A stretch of 50,799 bases of DNA from contig CAJFTT010000044.1 in the NCBI GenBank assembly GCA_904420005.1, positions 105,766-156,564 on the forward strand. The letters run 5' to 3'. The notes beneath the pieces are model-generated. The model searched no databases. It worked only from the letters and a program-made list of their open reading frames with translations, and was not told the origin of the DNA. Of this stretch, positions 19,059 through 27,870 are shown in pieces. Each line of letters opens with the position of its first letter. The stretch's first letter is position 1. The position numbers and the translations under genes were made by a program. This DNA comes from Candidatus Tabaqchalia intestinavium. GTDB taxonomy: Bacteria > Bacillota > Clostridia > Oscillospirales > CAJFTT01.

Positions 19059-19634
19059 ATGAAAAAGATAATTATTGCGACTGCAGTAATTGCCGTACTC
19101 ACAGCAGCTTCCGTGACGGCACTGGCGGTTGGTCTTCAAGCAGACCCTCTTGACGGATTTGATAATGAAACGAAAACGTATATACTGCAAATGCGAGAAA
19201 AAAACGAGCAGCTTTCCGACCAAACGTGCCTTGAGGATATTCCCGCAACCATCACACTGCAGCAGCCTCTTTCTGCCGCGCAGCTTCAGCAATACCTGAT
19301 GCAGCATTCGATTGAGGCAAAATACGTCACAGCACGTATTGAAAGGCCGGACGGTGAGCGACTTACCTCGGCCGCAGCGCTGTCCAGCCATTCCCTTCAG
19401 GAATTGGAAAGCAGGTTGCAGCAGTTGGCTGGTGACGGTACATTCAAAGGATTTCTCAGTGTGCAGTGCTTTGTCGATGCTGTAGAAATTGAAGGCATAC
19501 AAAATGCAGAAGAAACGTTCCTGCTAGACACGGGCACGACTGGGGCCGCGGTTGCCTATTCGGCAGAGGAATCCTCCGGTTTCCCAACCGATCTCGCCTG
19601 GGAACTAGAAGATGCGCTTGCCAAGGAGGACTAA
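19059..19634 (+). CDS. Hypothetical secreted or membrane-anchored protein
   Basis: A 191-residue protein with an N-terminal signal peptide or anchor (MKKIIIATAVIAVLTAASVTALAV). The mature part is polar, Gln/Glu-rich and probably helical around residues 65-130. I do not recognise the family. The ATG at 19059 has a strong AAGGAGGT 8 nt upstream, 25 nt after the lectin stop codon, so it is the second gene of the island operon. The third gene starts 2 nt after its stop. Confidence 0.65.
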   Translation: MKKIIIATAVIAVLTAASVTALAVGLQADPLDGFDNETKTYILQMREKNEQLSDQTCLEDIPATITLQQPLSAAQLQQYLMQHSIEAKYVTARIERPDGERLTSAAALSSHSLQELESRLQQLAGDGTFKGFLSVQCFVDAVEIEGIQNAEETFLLDTGTTGAAVAYSAEESSGFPTDLAWELEDALAKED

Positions 19635-19636
19635 AT

Positions 19637-20032
19637 GTGCATTGGTTTTTGATCTTCAATACAGTATTCTTGATTCTTGTGTTCACAATTTTGACGGGGC
19701 TGGCGCTGCGGTTTCCCGTGTGTACTCAGCTGCGTAGCTGGCTGATGATCGTGAGCACATTGGCCTTTTTTGTGCTGACGGCGGTGTATATCCACGATGT
19801 TTATTTCATCCCCGTTGAGCCCGGAATTGGCAGGTCCGTCACAACCGTTATGGCTCTGCTTGCTAACACGGATGGTCATTTCGAAGCTACAAACGTGCAG
19901 ATGCGGGGAATTTGGTCTGGAGGGTGGCTGATTGTGTTTTCTGCAGCGTTGTTTGTGGTATCACTTGTTCTTAATCATCAGAAACGCAAAAAGATATCCT
20001 CTTCCGACATTCCCAGTACAGCTCAGAGATAA
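19637..20032 (+). CDS. Small membrane protein, three transmembrane segments
   Basis: A 131-residue protein with hydrophobic segments at about residues 4-25, 33-53 and 95-115, ending in a basic, Ser-rich tail (NHQKRKKISSSD). The start is the GTG at 19637, 6 nt after AAGGAGGA; an ATG at 19635 in another frame stops at once. The gene begins 2 nt after the preceding stop codon, so the two are probably translationally coupled. No family recognised. It may serve in export or anchoring of the two secreted products, but that is inference from position only. Confidence 0.6.
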   Translation: MHWFLIFNTVFLILVFTILTGLALRFPVCTQLRSWLMIVSTLAFFVLTAVYIHDVYFIPVEPGIGRSVTTVMALLANTDGHFEATNVQMRGIWSGGWLIVFSAALFVVSLVLNHQKRKKISSSDIPSTAQR

Positions 20033-20196
20033 GGGTCAAGGTGCGGACGTATTTCTTGCTTTTTCGATTTCCCTTTAACATTTTGCCGCACCCCAAAAAA
20101 CAGATTGGTAAAGCCCAGATCCTGTTTATCGCCCCACAAGCAGCCTGCCGGAAGCCGATCCTCTCTGGACGCCGCTGCCTGCAGGGACATCGAGAC

Positions 20197-20347
20197 GGGC
20201 GGACCGCACGCGCAGGGGATGAACTTCATCGGAGTTGGGGGCATGATGCTAGCGCTAGGGCGGGCCGCACGCGCGGGGGATGAACCGGCACACGGCTTGA
20301 CCGCCCGATGCGCCGGCGGGGCAGTCCGCCGGCGCGGGCATGCATGG
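20197..20347 (+). repeat. CRISPR-like array K with near-canonical type I-E repeat
   Basis: Two repeats starting at 20197 and 20258 (61 bp apart) share GGGCGG(A/G)CCGCACGCGC and then (A/G)GGGGATGAAC. A third, more decayed, starts at about 20318 (GCCGGCGCGGGCATG). The second, CCGCACGCGCGGGGGATGAA (from 20264), differs little from common type I-E CRISPR repeats (CCCCGC...GCGGGGATGAACC). It lies in the 529-nt gap between the island and the ThiE fusion gene, which otherwise holds only the terminator at 20429-20472. Confidence 0.65.
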
Positions 20348-20428
20348 ATTTGCGGCGTATAACCGCCCGTGGAAAAGGACCACAGCTGCGCCGAACGGCC
20401 TGCAAAAACCAAACCGAACGGCCGCAAA

Positions 20429-20472
20429 AACCGCGTCTGGGGAGAGCGATCCACTCTCTCCAGACGCGGTTG
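20429..20472 (-). terminator. Terminator of the thiE-HAD operon
   Basis: An 18-bp stem with a single mismatch (arms 20429-20446 and 20455-20472) and an 8-nt loop. On the minus strand it is followed by TTTTTGC. It lies about 90 nt after the stop of the ThiE-HAD gene. Confidence 0.8.
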
Positions 20473-20561
20473 CTTTTATACCCCGGCCCGTTGTGTCGTC
20501 CGGCCCGTCCTATACCCAGTTTGTTGTGCTCCCGGCCCGCTTCTATATTCCGCCGGGGGAT

Positions 20562-21869
20562 TCACGCCCATTGCGCAAACGAGCGCAGATACCGGTCGCA
20601 CAGGGCGCGCAGCGCGTCCTGCTGTCCGGCGGCGTGGGCGTCATACACCCCCACCACAGGAAACCCCGCCGCCTTGGCGGTCTGCACGGCGTGCAGCGCG
20701 TCCTCGAAAACAAGGGTCTCCGCCTTGCGCGTGCCCAGCAGCTGCAGCCCCGCCTCATAAATGGCCGGCGTGTCTTTGCCCGCGCCGACCTCCGAGCAGG
20801 TCAGCAGCCCGCAGAAAAACTCCCACACCCCGCAGCGGCGCAGGGCGCACTCGGCCAGCGGCCGGTCGGTCGCCGTCGCGACGCACATGCGCACGCCGGC
20901 GGCGCGCATCGCCTCCAGCGCCGCGCGCACCCCTTCCTTGAGCGGCGCCGTCTCGCGGTAAAAATCCGCCACCATGGCGTTGACGCCCGCGGCAATCTCC
21001 TCCTCGCTCTCGGGCAGGCCGTAGGTCCGCCGGCAATAGGCCGCCGCCTGGCGCAGGCTCATGGGACGCAGCGTCTCCCGCAGCCCCGGGGCAGGCGTGC
21101 GGCCGCGCGCCCGCAGGTAATCCTCGCCCACCGTCTCCCAGATGCCCATGGAGTCGAGCAGCGTGCCGTCCATATCAAAAATCGCACCGCGCACTGTCCC
21201 GCATTTTTCTCCGGTCCCGCCGGCCGCCGCGCCGCCGAAGGCCGCCTCCGACAGGCCCCGCAGCGTGCGGGCCGCCGCCTCGATGTCCGCCGCGGCGAAC
21301 AGCGCCGACACCACGGCCACCCCGTCGATGCCGGTCCCGCGCAGCTGCGCGAGGTTCGCTTCCCCGATGCCGCCGATGGCCACGACGGGGATGGTCACCG
21401 CCTCGCAGATGGCGCGCAGCGTCGCGCGCGAGACGAAATCGGCGTCGGGCTTGGTCGAGGTGGGGAAGACGGTCCCCACGCCGAGATAATCCGCGCCCGC
21501 GGCCTGCGCCTGCCGCGCCTGCTCCACCGTCTGCACCGACACGCCGAGCAGCTTGTCCGCCCCGAGGCGGGCGCGCGCCTGCGCCGCCGCGAGGTCGCTC
21601 TGCCCGACATGCACGCCGTCCGCGCCGCTGCGGATCGCGGCCTCGACGTCGTCGTCAATGACGAAGGGCACGCCGTATTGCCGGCACAGTGGCAGCAGCT
21701 CCCGCGCCTGCCGCACCAGCGCGTCGGTCGTCGCCCCCTTCTCGCGCAGCTGCACGAACGTCGCCCCGCCGCGCAGGCAGTCCTCCACCTGCTCGCGCAG
21801 CGTCCGTTCGCCCAGCCAGGCATTGTCCGTCACGGCGTAAAGCCGCATCGATTCTCTGGCGCAGCGCAT
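20562..21869 (-). CDS. thiE: ThiE-HAD fusion: thiamine-phosphate synthase plus HAD phosphatase
   Basis: A 435-residue fusion. Residues about 8-205 are a ThiE TIM barrel (RLYAVTDNAW, FVQLREK, the Asp-rich VIDDDVEAA, GADGVHVGQ, GVGTVFPTSTK, AIGGI). After a Gly/Ala-rich linker, residues about 226-435 are a HAD-superfamily hydrolase of the beta-phosphoglucomutase type (DMDGTLLDS at 232-240, ATATDRP, VFEDALHAV). ThiE joins hydroxymethylpyrimidine-PP and thiazole-P to thiamine phosphate. The fused HAD could dephosphorylate thiamine phosphate, but that is inference. The ATG at 21869 has AAGGAGG 8 nt upstream. thiM is directly upstream (34-nt gap). Confidence 0.88.
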   Translation of the reverse strand: MRCARESMRLYAVTDNAWLGERTLREQVEDCLRGGATFVQLREKGATTDALVRQARELLPLCRQYGVPFVIDDDVEAAIRSGADGVHVGQSDLAAAQARARLGADKLLGVSVQTVEQARQAQAAGADYLGVGTVFPTSTKPDADFVSRATLRAICEAVTIPVVAIGGIGEANLAQLRGTGIDGVAVVSALFAAADIEAAARTLRGLSEAAFGGAAAGGTGEKCGTVRGAIFDMDGTLLDSMGIWETVGEDYLRARGRTPAPGLRETLRPMSLRQAAAYCRRTYGLPESEEEIAAGVNAMVADFYRETAPLKEGVRAALEAMRAAGVRMCVATATDRPLAECALRRCGVWEFFCGLLTCSEVGAGKDTPAIYEAGLQLLGTRKAETLVFEDALHAVQTAKAAGFPVVGVYDAHAAGQQDALRALCDRYLRSFAQWA

Positions 21870-21903
21870 ATCGCCGCCCTCCTTTTCCCGAGCCTTGATC
21901 TTT

Positions 21904-22743
21904 TCAGCAGCCATATTCCGTCACCTTCGCTCCCGCGGCGAGCGCCTCGCCCGTGAGCAGGGACACCTCGTCGATCAGATGGTTGCGGAAGGAGGCGTTG
22001 CCCTCGCCCGCGGCCTCGGTCTTTTCCGCCGCGCGCTCGCCGCACAGCCCCATCGCCGCGATGCTGGCCACCACCGCGCCCAGCGGGTCGGCGGGATTGG
22101 CCACAAGGTAGGCCGCGGTCATGGCCGTGAGCATGCAGCCGCTGCCCGTGATGCCGGCCATGCGGGGATGGCCGTTGCGGATGAGATAGGCCCGGTCGGC
22201 GTCGGCGACGAGGTCGGTCGCGCCGGTGATGGCGACGACCGCGCCCGTCTCGGCGGCAAAACGGCGGGCAAACGCCACCACCGAGCCGAGCGTCTCTTCG
22301 GTCACGGCGTCGGCGACGTCCGCGTCCACGCCGCGCGTCGCGCCGCTGCCGACCGCCAGGGTCTTGATCTCGGAAATATTGCCGCGGATGCAGGCGAACC
22401 GAATCTCCGCGAGCAGCTTCTTGGCCGTGGCGGTGCGCAGATCGGACGCGCCCGCGCCAACGGGGTCGAGGATCACGGGATGGCCCAGCGCGTTGGCGCG
22501 CCGGCCCGCGAGGAACATGGAGGGAATGGTGTTGCGGTTGAGCGTGCCGAGGTTGATATTCAGTCCGCCGCAGATGGAGGTGATATCCTCCACCTCGTCG
22601 GCGTCGTCAGCCATGATGGGCGAACCGCCGCAGGCCAGCAGGATATTGGCGCAGTCGTTGACGGTGACGTAATTGGTGATGTTGTGCACAAGCGGGGTTT
22701 TGGCGCGCACGGCGTCGAGATACGAGGCAAGTTGCAGAGACAT
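21904..22743 (-). CDS. thiM: Hydroxyethylthiazole kinase
   Basis: A 279-residue ThiM of normal length. Recognisable segments are PLVHNITNYVTVNDCAN at about 18-34, SPIMADD, GTLN, LDPVGAGAS, RGNISEI and the active-site TGSGCMLTAM. It phosphorylates the thiazole moiety for thiamine salvage and supplies the substrate of the ThiE domain encoded next. The ATG at 22743 has GGAAGGAAG upstream; the longer frame to 22944 has no support. I looked for a TPP riboswitch in the 68-nt gap upstream and did not find one. It is probably co-transcribed with the DUF4203 gene and thiE-HAD. Confidence 0.95.
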   Translation of the reverse strand: MSLQLASYLDAVRAKTPLVHNITNYVTVNDCANILLACGGSPIMADDADEVEDITSICGGLNINLGTLNRNTIPSMFLAGRRANALGHPVILDPVGAGASDLRTATAKKLLAEIRFACIRGNISEIKTLAVGSGATRGVDADVADAVTEETLGSVVAFARRFAAETGAVVAITGATDLVADADRAYLIRNGHPRMAGITGSGCMLTAMTAAYLVANPADPLGAVVASIAAMGLCGERAAEKTEAAGEGNASFRNHLIDEVSLLTGEALAAGAKVTEYGC

Positions 22744-22811
22744 GACAGATTCTTCCTTCCTTTTTCGTTTTGCATTCCGGATTCTCTCCATCGGCAAGCG
22801 CGCGGCGGCAT

Positions 22812-23441
22812 TCACCCGGCGCGGCGGGTCGTTCGCAGCTGCACGAGCACGCCCGTCGCGACGAACACGACGCTCAGCACCGCCAGCAGCACGCCGGTCT
22901 GCTCCAGCCAGCCGGCCGCCGACTCGAGCGACGCGGGCATCCAATCGCCGCCCCCCAGGAGCAGGCCCGACAGCGAGGTCGCCAGCGCGACGCCGCCGTT
23001 GAAGGCCGTGGTGACGATGAGGATCTGCCGCAGGAAGAAGCCCGTGAGCACGCCGGCCACAAGGCCCAGCACCGCGCCGCCCGCCAGGCCGACCTGCCAG
23101 CTCTGCGTCGCCAGCAGCAGCACGAACGCCAGGACGAGCGCCGTCACCACGCCGGTCTGCAGGCAGACGCAGAATTTATAAAACCGGAAGGCCAGAAAAC
23201 CGCCGAGCACGCCGAGCGCGACCGCGCCCGCCAGCAGCCCCACCCAGCCGGGCCAGCCCAGGCTCTCTCCCAGCGCGCCGCCCAGCCAGACGCCCAGCCC
23301 CGCCCCGGCCAGCAGGCCGAACAGGGCCGTCAGCAGGCGGTAGAGTTTATAGCCGGCGTAGCAGCTCAGCGCGCTATAGGCCAGCGGGGCGGCCAGCGAC
23401 AGCGCGCCCGCCAGTGTGATGGCAAGGGTCGACATATGCAT
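22812..23441 (-). CDS. DUF4203/TMEM198-like multi-pass membrane protein
   Basis: A 209-residue, strongly hydrophobic protein with about seven transmembrane helices and Gly-rich pairs ([37 protein letters not shown]). The repeated [15 protein letters not shown] arrangement is typical of DUF4203/TMEM198-like proteins; function is unknown. The ATG at 23441 has AAGGAG 8 nt upstream; a second ATG lies at 23435. It precedes thiM by 68 nt on the same strand, so a role in thiamine-precursor uptake is conceivable but not supported by family knowledge. Confidence 0.65.
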   Translation of the reverse strand: MHMSTLAITLAGALSLAAPLAYSALSCYAGYKLYRLLTALFGLLAGAGLGVWLGGALGESLGWPGWVGLLAGAVALGVLGGFLAFRFYKFCVCLQTGVVTALVLAFVLLLATQSWQVGLAGGAVLGLVAGVLTGFFLRQILIVTTAFNGGVALATSLSGLLLGGGDWMPASLESAAGWLEQTGVLLAVLSVVFVATGVLVQLRTTRRAG

Positions 23442-24107
23442 GAAACATTCTCCTTTGCCGAAAGGTTTGCTGCTTGGGGCGCAGGGCGGCCGACGCCAGA
23501 TCCGATTTACCGCGCCGCGCAGGGCCGACGCCGCCGGATCTGGTTTACTGCGCCGCGCAGGGGCCGCGGCGGGCAGCCCGCCGGCAGGACGGCCGCCTGC
23601 CGCCTCCCGACACAGCGAGAGGCGCTTTTTCGTCCGCGCCGCCAAAGCCAGAACGCCAGCGACCATCCCGTTGCACCGGGAAACGCGGCGACCGAAGTCC
23701 ACGGCCGGGGCGTTTTGGTTCACGTCAACGCTGGGCCTGCGCCGCGCTGGCGTGACAGGCGCCGGCGGCGTTTTTCAGGTTCGCGCGCGGACCCGCTCCC
23801 GCATGGCCCGGCATTCTATACAGCGCGGCCCGGCTCCTGTACAGCGTGACCCGCCCGGCAAGAAAGGCGTTCACCCACGCGCGTTCCGCCCTGCAACCGG
23901 TGTATGCCTTCTTTTTGCGCCTGTATCTGATGCACACGCTTTTTCGCGCGCGGCCCGACCAGAGCGCCGCGGGCGAAGAAGCGCGCGTTTGCTTTTATCA
24001 TACCAGAAAGGCCCGCTGGATGCAACCGCCGCGCGACTGGCGCATATGTCCGCCAAGCTCCTATGTCGCTGCCGCACAGCGGCCCAAGCCGCGGGCAGGC
24101 GGCATCG
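23442..24107. other. Gene-free GC-rich region with a 41-bp tandem repeat
   Basis: No gene is seen. Positions 23479-23557 contain two imperfect copies of a 41-bp unit (shared GACGCC, GATC, TTTAC and GCGCCGCGCAGG) that also form an inverted repeat CCAGATCC/GGATCTGG. GCGTTTT-containing segments at about 23710 and 23768 (58 bp apart) may be a decayed pair of the 61-bp repeats; this is weak. Confidence 0.4.
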
Positions 24108-24770
24108 ATATCGCAAGCCGACCGCCCCGGGGAAACGGCGCGGCGCAACCATGTCTCGCCGCAGGCGCTGCGCCTTTACGGCAAAATGGGGCCGCTCTCG
24201 CCGTGTAATACGGGGGCGGCAACCGTTACCGCTACTATGGCCCGCGCTCGACCTGATCCGGTATATGAAATCGCCCGGCGTGCCGCTGCGCGAGATCGGC
24301 CGGCAGCGGGGCGAGAGGGCGCTGGACGCCATCGAGGCGACGTTGCGGCGCCGCACGGCGCAGATCGACGAGGAGATCCGCGCGCTGCAGGGCCAGCGCC
24401 GCGCCATCGCCCGCGCGATCGAGCGCTTCTCGCGTTACCGGTGCGCGCCGCCGGGCGGCGCGATCCAGATGGAATATATTCCCGCGCGGCGGATGCACGT
24501 GGTCGATGCGGGTGTGAATTTTTACGACCATAATCTGGCACCCTATGAACAGATGCTGCGGGAGCGGCAGGACAGCCTGCTGCGCCACCGCCTGCCGCGG
24601 CATTATTTCCGCAACGCGGGCACGGTGCCGCGCCGGGAGAATTTCCGCGCGGGCCGGTTCTGGTCGACGGCGGCGTTCGTTTTCCCCGTCGGGGACGCCG
24701 CGCAGGACGGCCCGACCGAAGCGCCGCCGATCGGCAACATAGCGCCGCCCGGCGCGGCAGGGCTGTCCTG
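24108..24770 (+). pseudogene. Decayed MerR-family transcriptional regulator
   Basis: Translated similarity to a MerR regulator is split over three frames. Frame one gives [20 protein letters not shown] (about 24134-24192, the helix-turn-helix). A second frame gives NRYRYYG (about 24219-24239). A third frame gives [20 protein letters not shown] and a coiled-coil helix (about 24241-24430), then an effector-domain-like part ([18 protein letters not shown]). So there are two frameshifts inside the DNA-binding domain. The last frame runs on without a stop into the downstream dehydrogenase gene. Either the regulator is dead or the sequence has indel errors. Confidence 0.65.
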
Positions 24771-24912
24771 TTGGCAAGAAATTTTTCCCAATTGTTCCTT
24801 GCTCTTGCAGCAGATGGAAGCTGTATACGAAACGCGAACGGGAGGCCGCCCGCAGGCGGGGCGCGCCGCCGTGGATTCCCAAATGCAAACGAAGAAAGGC
24901 AGGAAGAGAATC

Positions 24913-25968
24913 ATGATCAACCGTAACAAAATCCGGGTGGTGCAATATGGCTGCGGCAAAATGGCCAAATACACGCTGCGGTACCTGTTCGAGAAGGGCG
25001 CGGAGATCGTCGGCGCCATCGACGTCAACCCTGAGATCGTCGGCATGGACGTCGGCGACTACGCCGGGCTGGGCGTCAAGCTGGGCGTTCCCATCCGCAA
25101 CGACGCTGACGCGGTGCTTGACGAGTGCGACGCGGACATTGCGGTCGTCACGCTCTTCAGCTTCATGAACGATATGGAGGAGCATCTGGTCAAGTGCCTC
25201 GCGCGCGGCATCAACGTCGTGACCACCTGCGAGGAAGCCATCTATCCCTGGACGACCAGCGCAGCCGTCACCAACCGGCTCGACCTGCTGGCCAAGGAGA
25301 ACGGCTGCACCATCGCCGGCACCGGCATGCAGGACGTGTTCTGGGTCAACTGGATCGGCCTGGTGGGCGGCGCGGTGCACCGCATCGACCGCATCGAGGG
25401 CGCTGTGAGCTACAACGTCGAGGACTACGGCCTCGCGCTGGCCAGGGCGCACGGCGTCGGCCTGACGCCGGCGGAGTTCGAGGAGAAGATCGCGCACCCG
25501 ACCACGCTGGAGCCGGCCTATGTCTGGAACTCCAACGAGGCGCTGTGCAGCAAGCTCGGCCTGACCATCAAATCCATCAGCCAGAAATGCGTACCGTATT
25601 TTTACCACGAGGATCTGTGGTGCGGCACGACGGGCGAGACCATCCCCAAAGGCAACTGCATCGGCATGAGCGCCGTCGTCACGACGGAAACCTTCCAGGG
25701 CCCGGTCATCGAGACGCAGTGCATCGGCAAGGTCTACGGCCCGGACGACGGCGATATGTGCGACTGGAAGATCTTCGGCGAGCCGGACACGGTCTTCCAT
25801 CTCGACAAGCCCGACACGCCGGCGCACACCTGCGCCTCGGTCGTCAACCGCATCCCGACGATCCTCAACGCCGCGCCTGGCTATGTCACCGCCGAGAAGC
25901 TCGACGAGCTGGAATACCTGGCGTGGCCGATGCAGATGTACGTCGACAACGGACACGTCTGCTTCTGA
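24913..25968 (+). CDS. DapB-like NAD(P)-dependent dehydrogenase, putative 2,4-diaminopentanoate dehydrogenase
   Basis: A 351-residue oxidoreductase. The N-terminal Rossmann fold has [17 protein letters not shown] at about residues 9-25 (GxGxxA-like) and [14 protein letters not shown]; the middle and C-terminal parts ([31 protein letters not shown]) match the DapB-like family that includes 2,4-diaminopentanoate dehydrogenase of ornithine fermentation. The other ornithine-degradation genes (oraS/E, ortA/B) are not in the window, so the substrate is uncertain. The ATG at 24913 has GGAAGAGA upstream and starts the conserved region; the open frame continues far upstream through the MerR remnant. 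A decayed regulator precedes it. Confidence 0.6.
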   Translation: MINRNKIRVVQYGCGKMAKYTLRYLFEKGAEIVGAIDVNPEIVGMDVGDYAGLGVKLGVPIRNDADAVLDECDADIAVVTLFSFMNDMEEHLVKCLARGINVVTTCEEAIYPWTTSAAVTNRLDLLAKENGCTIAGTGMQDVFWVNWIGLVGGAVHRIDRIEGAVSYNVEDYGLALARAHGVGLTPAEFEEKIAHPTTLEPAYVWNSNEALCSKLGLTIKSISQKCVPYFYHEDLWCGTTGETIPKGNCIGMSAVVTTETFQGPVIETQCIGKVYGPDDGDMCDWKIFGEPDTVFHLDKPDTPAHTCASVVNRIPTILNAAPGYVTAEKLDELEYLAWPMQMYVDNGHVCF

Positions 25969-26240
25969 TCGTCCCTGCGGCAGCGGGACGCGCGGCGTCA
26001 AAGCGCCCGGCGGGGCCGATCCCGCGGCGGTGCCGGGCGGCAATGCGAACGAGGGATGGCGTCTCCGCTGAAACCGCCTCGGTGGCGCAGCGCGCGGGCG
26101 CGAACGCTGTGGGAGCGCAGATGACGGCTCGAACTAGGCGTCGGCCGGGGGCGCGCAGATAGGCAAAAGCGCCGCTGCGCGGCCGCTTGACGCGCCCGGC
26201 GGGGTGTCCCCGCCGTCCTGCTGTGCCCCCGCCCGCGTTC

Positions 26241-26395
26241 ATTCCCTCCCGCCGGATCTAGGCCTCGGGCGCATCCTAATGTATAAACAAACTGGGGGTA
26301 ACGCCCATCTCTTCCCACCGATAGATCTAAACGTTGGGCGCATCCCCACGTATAAATAAACTGGGAACAACGATGATTCCCTCCCGCCGCTGGGT
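26241..26395. repeat. Tandem repeat with ~65-70-bp unit
   Basis: Units begin TTCCC(T/A)CC at 26242, 26312 and 26377. The first two full units share GATCTA, GGGCGCATCC (26267 and 26336, 69 bp apart), GTATAAA(C/T)AAACTGGG and AAC. The third is only the first about 12 nt. The unit differs in length and sequence from the 61-bp arrays and is not hairpin-centred. Confidence 0.75.
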
Positions 26396-26612
26396 CGGCG
26401 GCGTTTTTCGGGAGAGAAGCGGGCGGCCCGAGGCGGCCTTGCCGGGCGCGTCCCTGCGGCGGAGGGAAACGCGGCCGCAGGGACGGCTTTGCAAAACCCG
26501 TATCTTCCTCTCCCCGTCGAGGGTAGAGACCTGCCCGACCGAAGCGGGCGGCCGCGCGCCTATTTGGCGGATCCCCTCCGGATTTCCCCGGCGGCGCGCT
26601 GGTAGTATCGCG

Positions 26613-26693
26613 CCCCTGCAATGCGCGGGGAACCGACCGTCGCCATCGGCGCGGTGTGCAACATCATCGTACCCCGGCAACGGGCGGGGAACT
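26613..26693 (-). repeat. CRISPR-like repeat pair (59 bp)
   Basis: CCCCTGCAATGCGCGGGGAAC (from 26613, split here as CCCCTGCAATGC then GCGGGGAAC) and CCCCGGCAACGGGCGGGG (from 26672) have their GGGGAAC at 26627 and 26686, 59 bp apart. Read on the minus strand each begins GTTCCCCGC, the start of a type I-E-like repeat. Only two units, so support is limited. Confidence 0.45.
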
Positions 26694-26739
26694 GCGCCCG
26701 CCGGCATGTCCGCGGCGCATGTCCTCGTTGGATGAAACC

Positions 26740-26780
26740 GCAAAAGCGGGCCCCGGAAAAATTCCGGGGCCCGCTTTTGC
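26740..26780. terminator. Strong symmetric hairpin, orphan terminator
   Basis: Arms 26740-26758 and 26762-26780 form a perfect 19-bp stem with a 3-nt loop; the outer stem is AAAAG/CTTTT, so a short U-run is present on both strands. The nearest minus-strand gene, pgsA, ends 228 nt away; the nearest plus-strand gene ends 770 nt upstream. Confidence 0.65.
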
Positions 26781-27007
26781 TGCCGCCCGCTTTGCTGCGC
26801 CGCGGAGACGCGGGCGGGCACGCCTATCCCCCGGCAAAGCGCGCCGCCTTTCCTCCGCGCGCGTGCCGCGCCGATGTTCAAACTGCCAATCCAATTAAGC
26901 GCACAACCACGCCTTCTCCCGTCCGCGCGCCGACAGGAGCGGGCCGCAGGAACGCCGGCGTCCAATGCAGCCGCCGCGCGGATGGCGCTGACGGAGACGC
27001 AGGCGGC

Positions 27008-27598
27008 TCAGTTGCGGTAATCGATATATCGCTTATAGGTATGCAGATACTGCCAGCCGGACCAGATCGTCAGCACGACGGCGATCCACATCAGCACGTC
27101 GCCCAGCGTCACGCCGAACGCCTGCAGCTCGACGCCGAGCAGCGCGCCGACCGCGTCCTGCAACAAAAACACGGAGATGGCGACCATCTGGAAGATGGTC
27201 TTGAGCTTGCCGGCGGGGGAGGCGGCGATGACCGTGCCGTCGCCGGTATTGGCCACGAGGCGCAGCGAGGTGACGAGGAATTCCCGCGCCAGGATGATGA
27301 CCGTGATCCACACGCCGAAATGCATCATCCCCAGCCCCGTCAGGCCCACCAGCGCCGCCGCGACGAGCAGCTTGTCAGCCAGCGGGTCGAGGAACTTGCC
27401 GAAATTGGTCACGAGGTTATATTTGCGCGCCATGCGCCCGTCGATCATGTCGGTGACAGAGGCGGCGATGAAAATCAGCCCCGCGATGGCGCGCGTGCCG
27501 GTCGCCCAGTCGGGGAAAACCATCTCCAGCAGCAGCACGAACAGGAAAATCGGCACCATCAGGACCCGAATCAGCGTCAGTTTGTTGGGTGTGTTCAT
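27008..27598 (-). CDS. pgsA: CDP-diacylglycerol-glycerol-3-phosphate 3-phosphatidyltransferase
   Basis: A 196-residue integral membrane enzyme. The CDP-alcohol phosphatidyltransferase motif is complete: Asp50, Asp53-Gly54, Ala57-Arg58, Gly67, Asp71 and Asp75. Four to six hydrophobic helices follow. It makes phosphatidylglycerol phosphate, the precursor of phosphatidylglycerol and cardiolipin. The ATG at 27598 gives the family start MNTPNKLTLIRV; a TTG at 27607 is the alternative and no strong ribosome binding site is seen for either. rimO-pgsA-recA neighbourhoods are common in Clostridia; here rimO and pgsA are separated by 930 nt with a repeat array. Confidence 0.93.
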   Translation of the reverse strand: MNTPNKLTLIRVLMVPIFLFVLLLEMVFPDWATGTRAIAGLIFIAASVTDMIDGRMARKYNLVTNFGKFLDPLADKLLVAAALVGLTGLGMMHFGVWITVIILAREFLVTSLRLVANTGDGTVIAASPAGKLKTIFQMVAISVFLLQDAVGALLGVELQAFGVTLGDVLMWIAVVLTIWSGWQYLHTYKRYIDYRN

Positions 27599-27849
27599 AG
27601 GCGGCAAGCCTGCCTTTCCAAAACATGTTTTTTGAAAGAAATCCCGCTCTCCACATTCTTATGCCGAACCTGGCGGAAAATCCACGCTTGCCCCTGCGTC
27701 CCCGGCCGCCGCGAATGGTTTACTTTCCCGTTCCGGCAAAATCGGGCACGAGGGGCAGGACAGCCGCCGCAGTCCGGCCAGGGTGGCAAGCGCGCGTCCC
27801 AGCGCGGCGGGAGCGGACGCGCGGGCGGCGGCAAGCCCCAAGAGAAACG

Positions 27850-27870
27850 CGCCCCATCGGGGCGTTTTTT
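27850..27870 (+). terminator. Intrinsic terminator without an upstream gene
   Basis: A 6-bp GC stem (27850-27855 with 27859-27864), loop ATC, followed by six T (27865-27870). It points to a plus-strand transcript although the only nearby gene, pgsA, is on the minus strand. A second hairpin follows at about 27882-27915 (GGCGAACG ... CGTTCGC with inner AAAAG/CTTTT). Confidence 0.6.

Larger units (their letters stand above)
25969..27007. other. 1-kb gene-free region with repeats
   Basis: No gene was found. It holds a tandem repeat with about 65-70 bp units (26241-26395), a pair of repeat-like hairpins (26613 and 26672), and a strong symmetric hairpin (26740-26780). The first 270 nt and the last 220 nt show nothing beyond GC-rich sequence. 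Confidence 0.5.

Noticed and set aside
21904-23445. TPP riboswitch upstream of thiM or the DUF4203 gene
   Set aside because: The conserved CTGAGA and ACCTGATC elements were not found in the available gaps.
23610-23800. Additional 61-bp array upstream of the MerR remnant
   Set aside because: GCGTTTT-type segments recur at 88 and 58 bp; the similarity between units is too weak to call an array.
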